Source: Oceanobacillus_B kapialis (GTDB lineage: Bacteria > Bacillota > Bacilli > Bacillales > Amphibacillaceae). From it: 64,000 nucleotides of DNA. Where the stretch lies: NCBI RefSeq assembly GCF_042685265.1, contig NZ_JBHUMX010000045.1. One strand, 5' to 3'. The notes under the pieces were generated by a model. That model saw only the letters and a list, made by a program, of their open reading frames with translations. It searched no databases and had not been told where the DNA came from. Shown here in pieces: positions 63,487 through 64,000 of the stretch (positions are counted from its first letter, which is position 1; every line of letters starts with the position of its first letter). The position numbers and the translations under genes are program-made.

Positions 63487-64000
63487 TTAATGATCACGAT
63501 TACTGAAATAATCAGTTAGTTCCATGAGGATGGACCCTTCAGCACCAGCGTGCTCTAGCGCTTTTTTTGCTTCGGCAACGTATTGGTTTTTTCGAGCTTG
63601 AGCACCGTCTAATCCAAGTAATTTAGGGTATGTGCTTTTTTGATTTTCTTCATCACTACCTACCGGCTTTCCAAGCTTTTCTTGGTCGCCTGTTACATCA
63701 AGTATGTCATCCTGTACTTGGAAAATCAGCCCTAGATAATATGCGAATTTCTCCAGTGCAGCTAATTGTTTGGCATCAGCGCCTGCAATATATGCCCCCG
63801 CATAAACCGCAAATCGCACTAACTCTCCAGTCTTTAGTGTGTGGATACGTTCTAATTCCTCAAGAGTTACGGGGCGGTCTTCTGCTTCCATGTCCAGCAA
63901 TTGTCCACCTACCATTCCAGAAGGACCACTGACCTTTGCAAGCATCCTACTAAGGTGGTACCTTTGTTCATCGGTGAGACCTGCTTCTCCTCCTACAATT
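63487..64000 (-). CDS. ispA: Farnesyl diphosphate synthase IspA (5' end outside window)
   Basis: C-terminal part (about 170 residues) of a polyprenyl synthase making farnesyl diphosphate. It shows GGQLLDMEAED, HTLKTGELVRFAVYAGA and the second Asp-rich motif FQVQDDILDVTGD, then KSTYPKLLGLDGA. The reading frame is open to the window edge, so the start and first Asp motif are not visible. It lies upstream of OLE as in other OLE-bearing genomes. Confidence 0.94.
   Translation of the reverse strand, partial: IVGGEAGLTDEQRYHLSRMLAKVSGPSGMVGGQLLDMEAEDRPVTLEELERIHTLKTGELVRFAVYAGAYIAGADAKQLAALEKFAYYLGLIFQVQDDILDVTGDQEKLGKPVGSDEENQKSTYPKLLGLDGAQARKNQYVAEAKKALEHAGAEGSILMELTDYFSNRDH

Overview
The window looks like chromosomal DNA of a spore-forming, low-GC Gram-positive bacterium of the family Bacillaceae. 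Gene order follows the Bacillus subtilis resE-to-ispA region almost gene for gene: res, spmAB-dacB, scpAB, lysA, spoVA, spoIIA, dacF, drm, xerD, fur, spoIIM, nudF, the yqk/yqj genes, bkd, spo0A, spoIVB, recN, argR, tlyA, ispA. An OLE RNA locus and small differences in content point to a halophilic or alkaliphilic relative such as Oceanobacillus or Virgibacillus. That genus guess is inference from remembered gene content, not a database match. Nearly all genes are on the minus strand. No insertion sequence, prophage, CRISPR array, tRNA or rRNA was seen.

Layout. 1-6.1 kb: resE (cut by the window edge), resD, cytochrome c maturation genes resC/resB/resA, and rluB. 6.4-8.6 kb: spore maturation genes spmB, spmA and dacB. 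8.8-14.5 kb: a superoxide dismutase, scpB/scpA, a tiny YjcZ-family gene, an orphan ribT, a small membrane metalloprotease, ppiB and lysA. 14.6-20.2 kb: a reduced spoVA operon (AA, AB and AF only), the spoIIA-sigF operon and dacF. 20.5-24 kb: nucleoside salvage (pdp, pupG, drm). 24-28.4 kb: xerD, yqzK, fur with a PerR-like box, spoIIM, endonuclease Q and nudF. 28.5-44 kb: mostly metabolic yqk/yqj genes, with a plus-strand block (28.5-29.5, 33.5-37.6 kb) and the miniprotein gene prli42. 44-54.3 kb: the branched-chain keto acid (bkd) operon with a sigma-54 promoter and its activator bkdR. 54.4-59.1 kb: yqzF, an aspartokinase, spo0A and spoIVB. 59.1-64 kb: recN, argR, tlyA, oapA, the OLE RNA and ispA (cut by the window edge).

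The stand-out feature is the roughly 610-nt structured, non-coding, minus-strand RNA at about 62840-63447, between ispA and a small membrane protein gene. Position, size, a 10-bp helix joining its two ends, its own extended -10 promoter, and a D-x3-D motif in the neighbouring protein identify it as OLE (Ornate, Large, Extremophilic) RNA with its membrane partner OapA. This ribonucleoprotein is known but still poorly understood.

Other points of note: an aldehyde dehydrogenase that appears to start at an ATA codon; loss of spoVAC/AD/AE from the spoVA operon, of dxs from the ispA-OLE operon and of the rib operon beside ribT; a dispersed repeat containing a DnaA-box word; a TetR-type operator before yqjP; and a TGCA-N6-TGCA motif recurring around bkdR.
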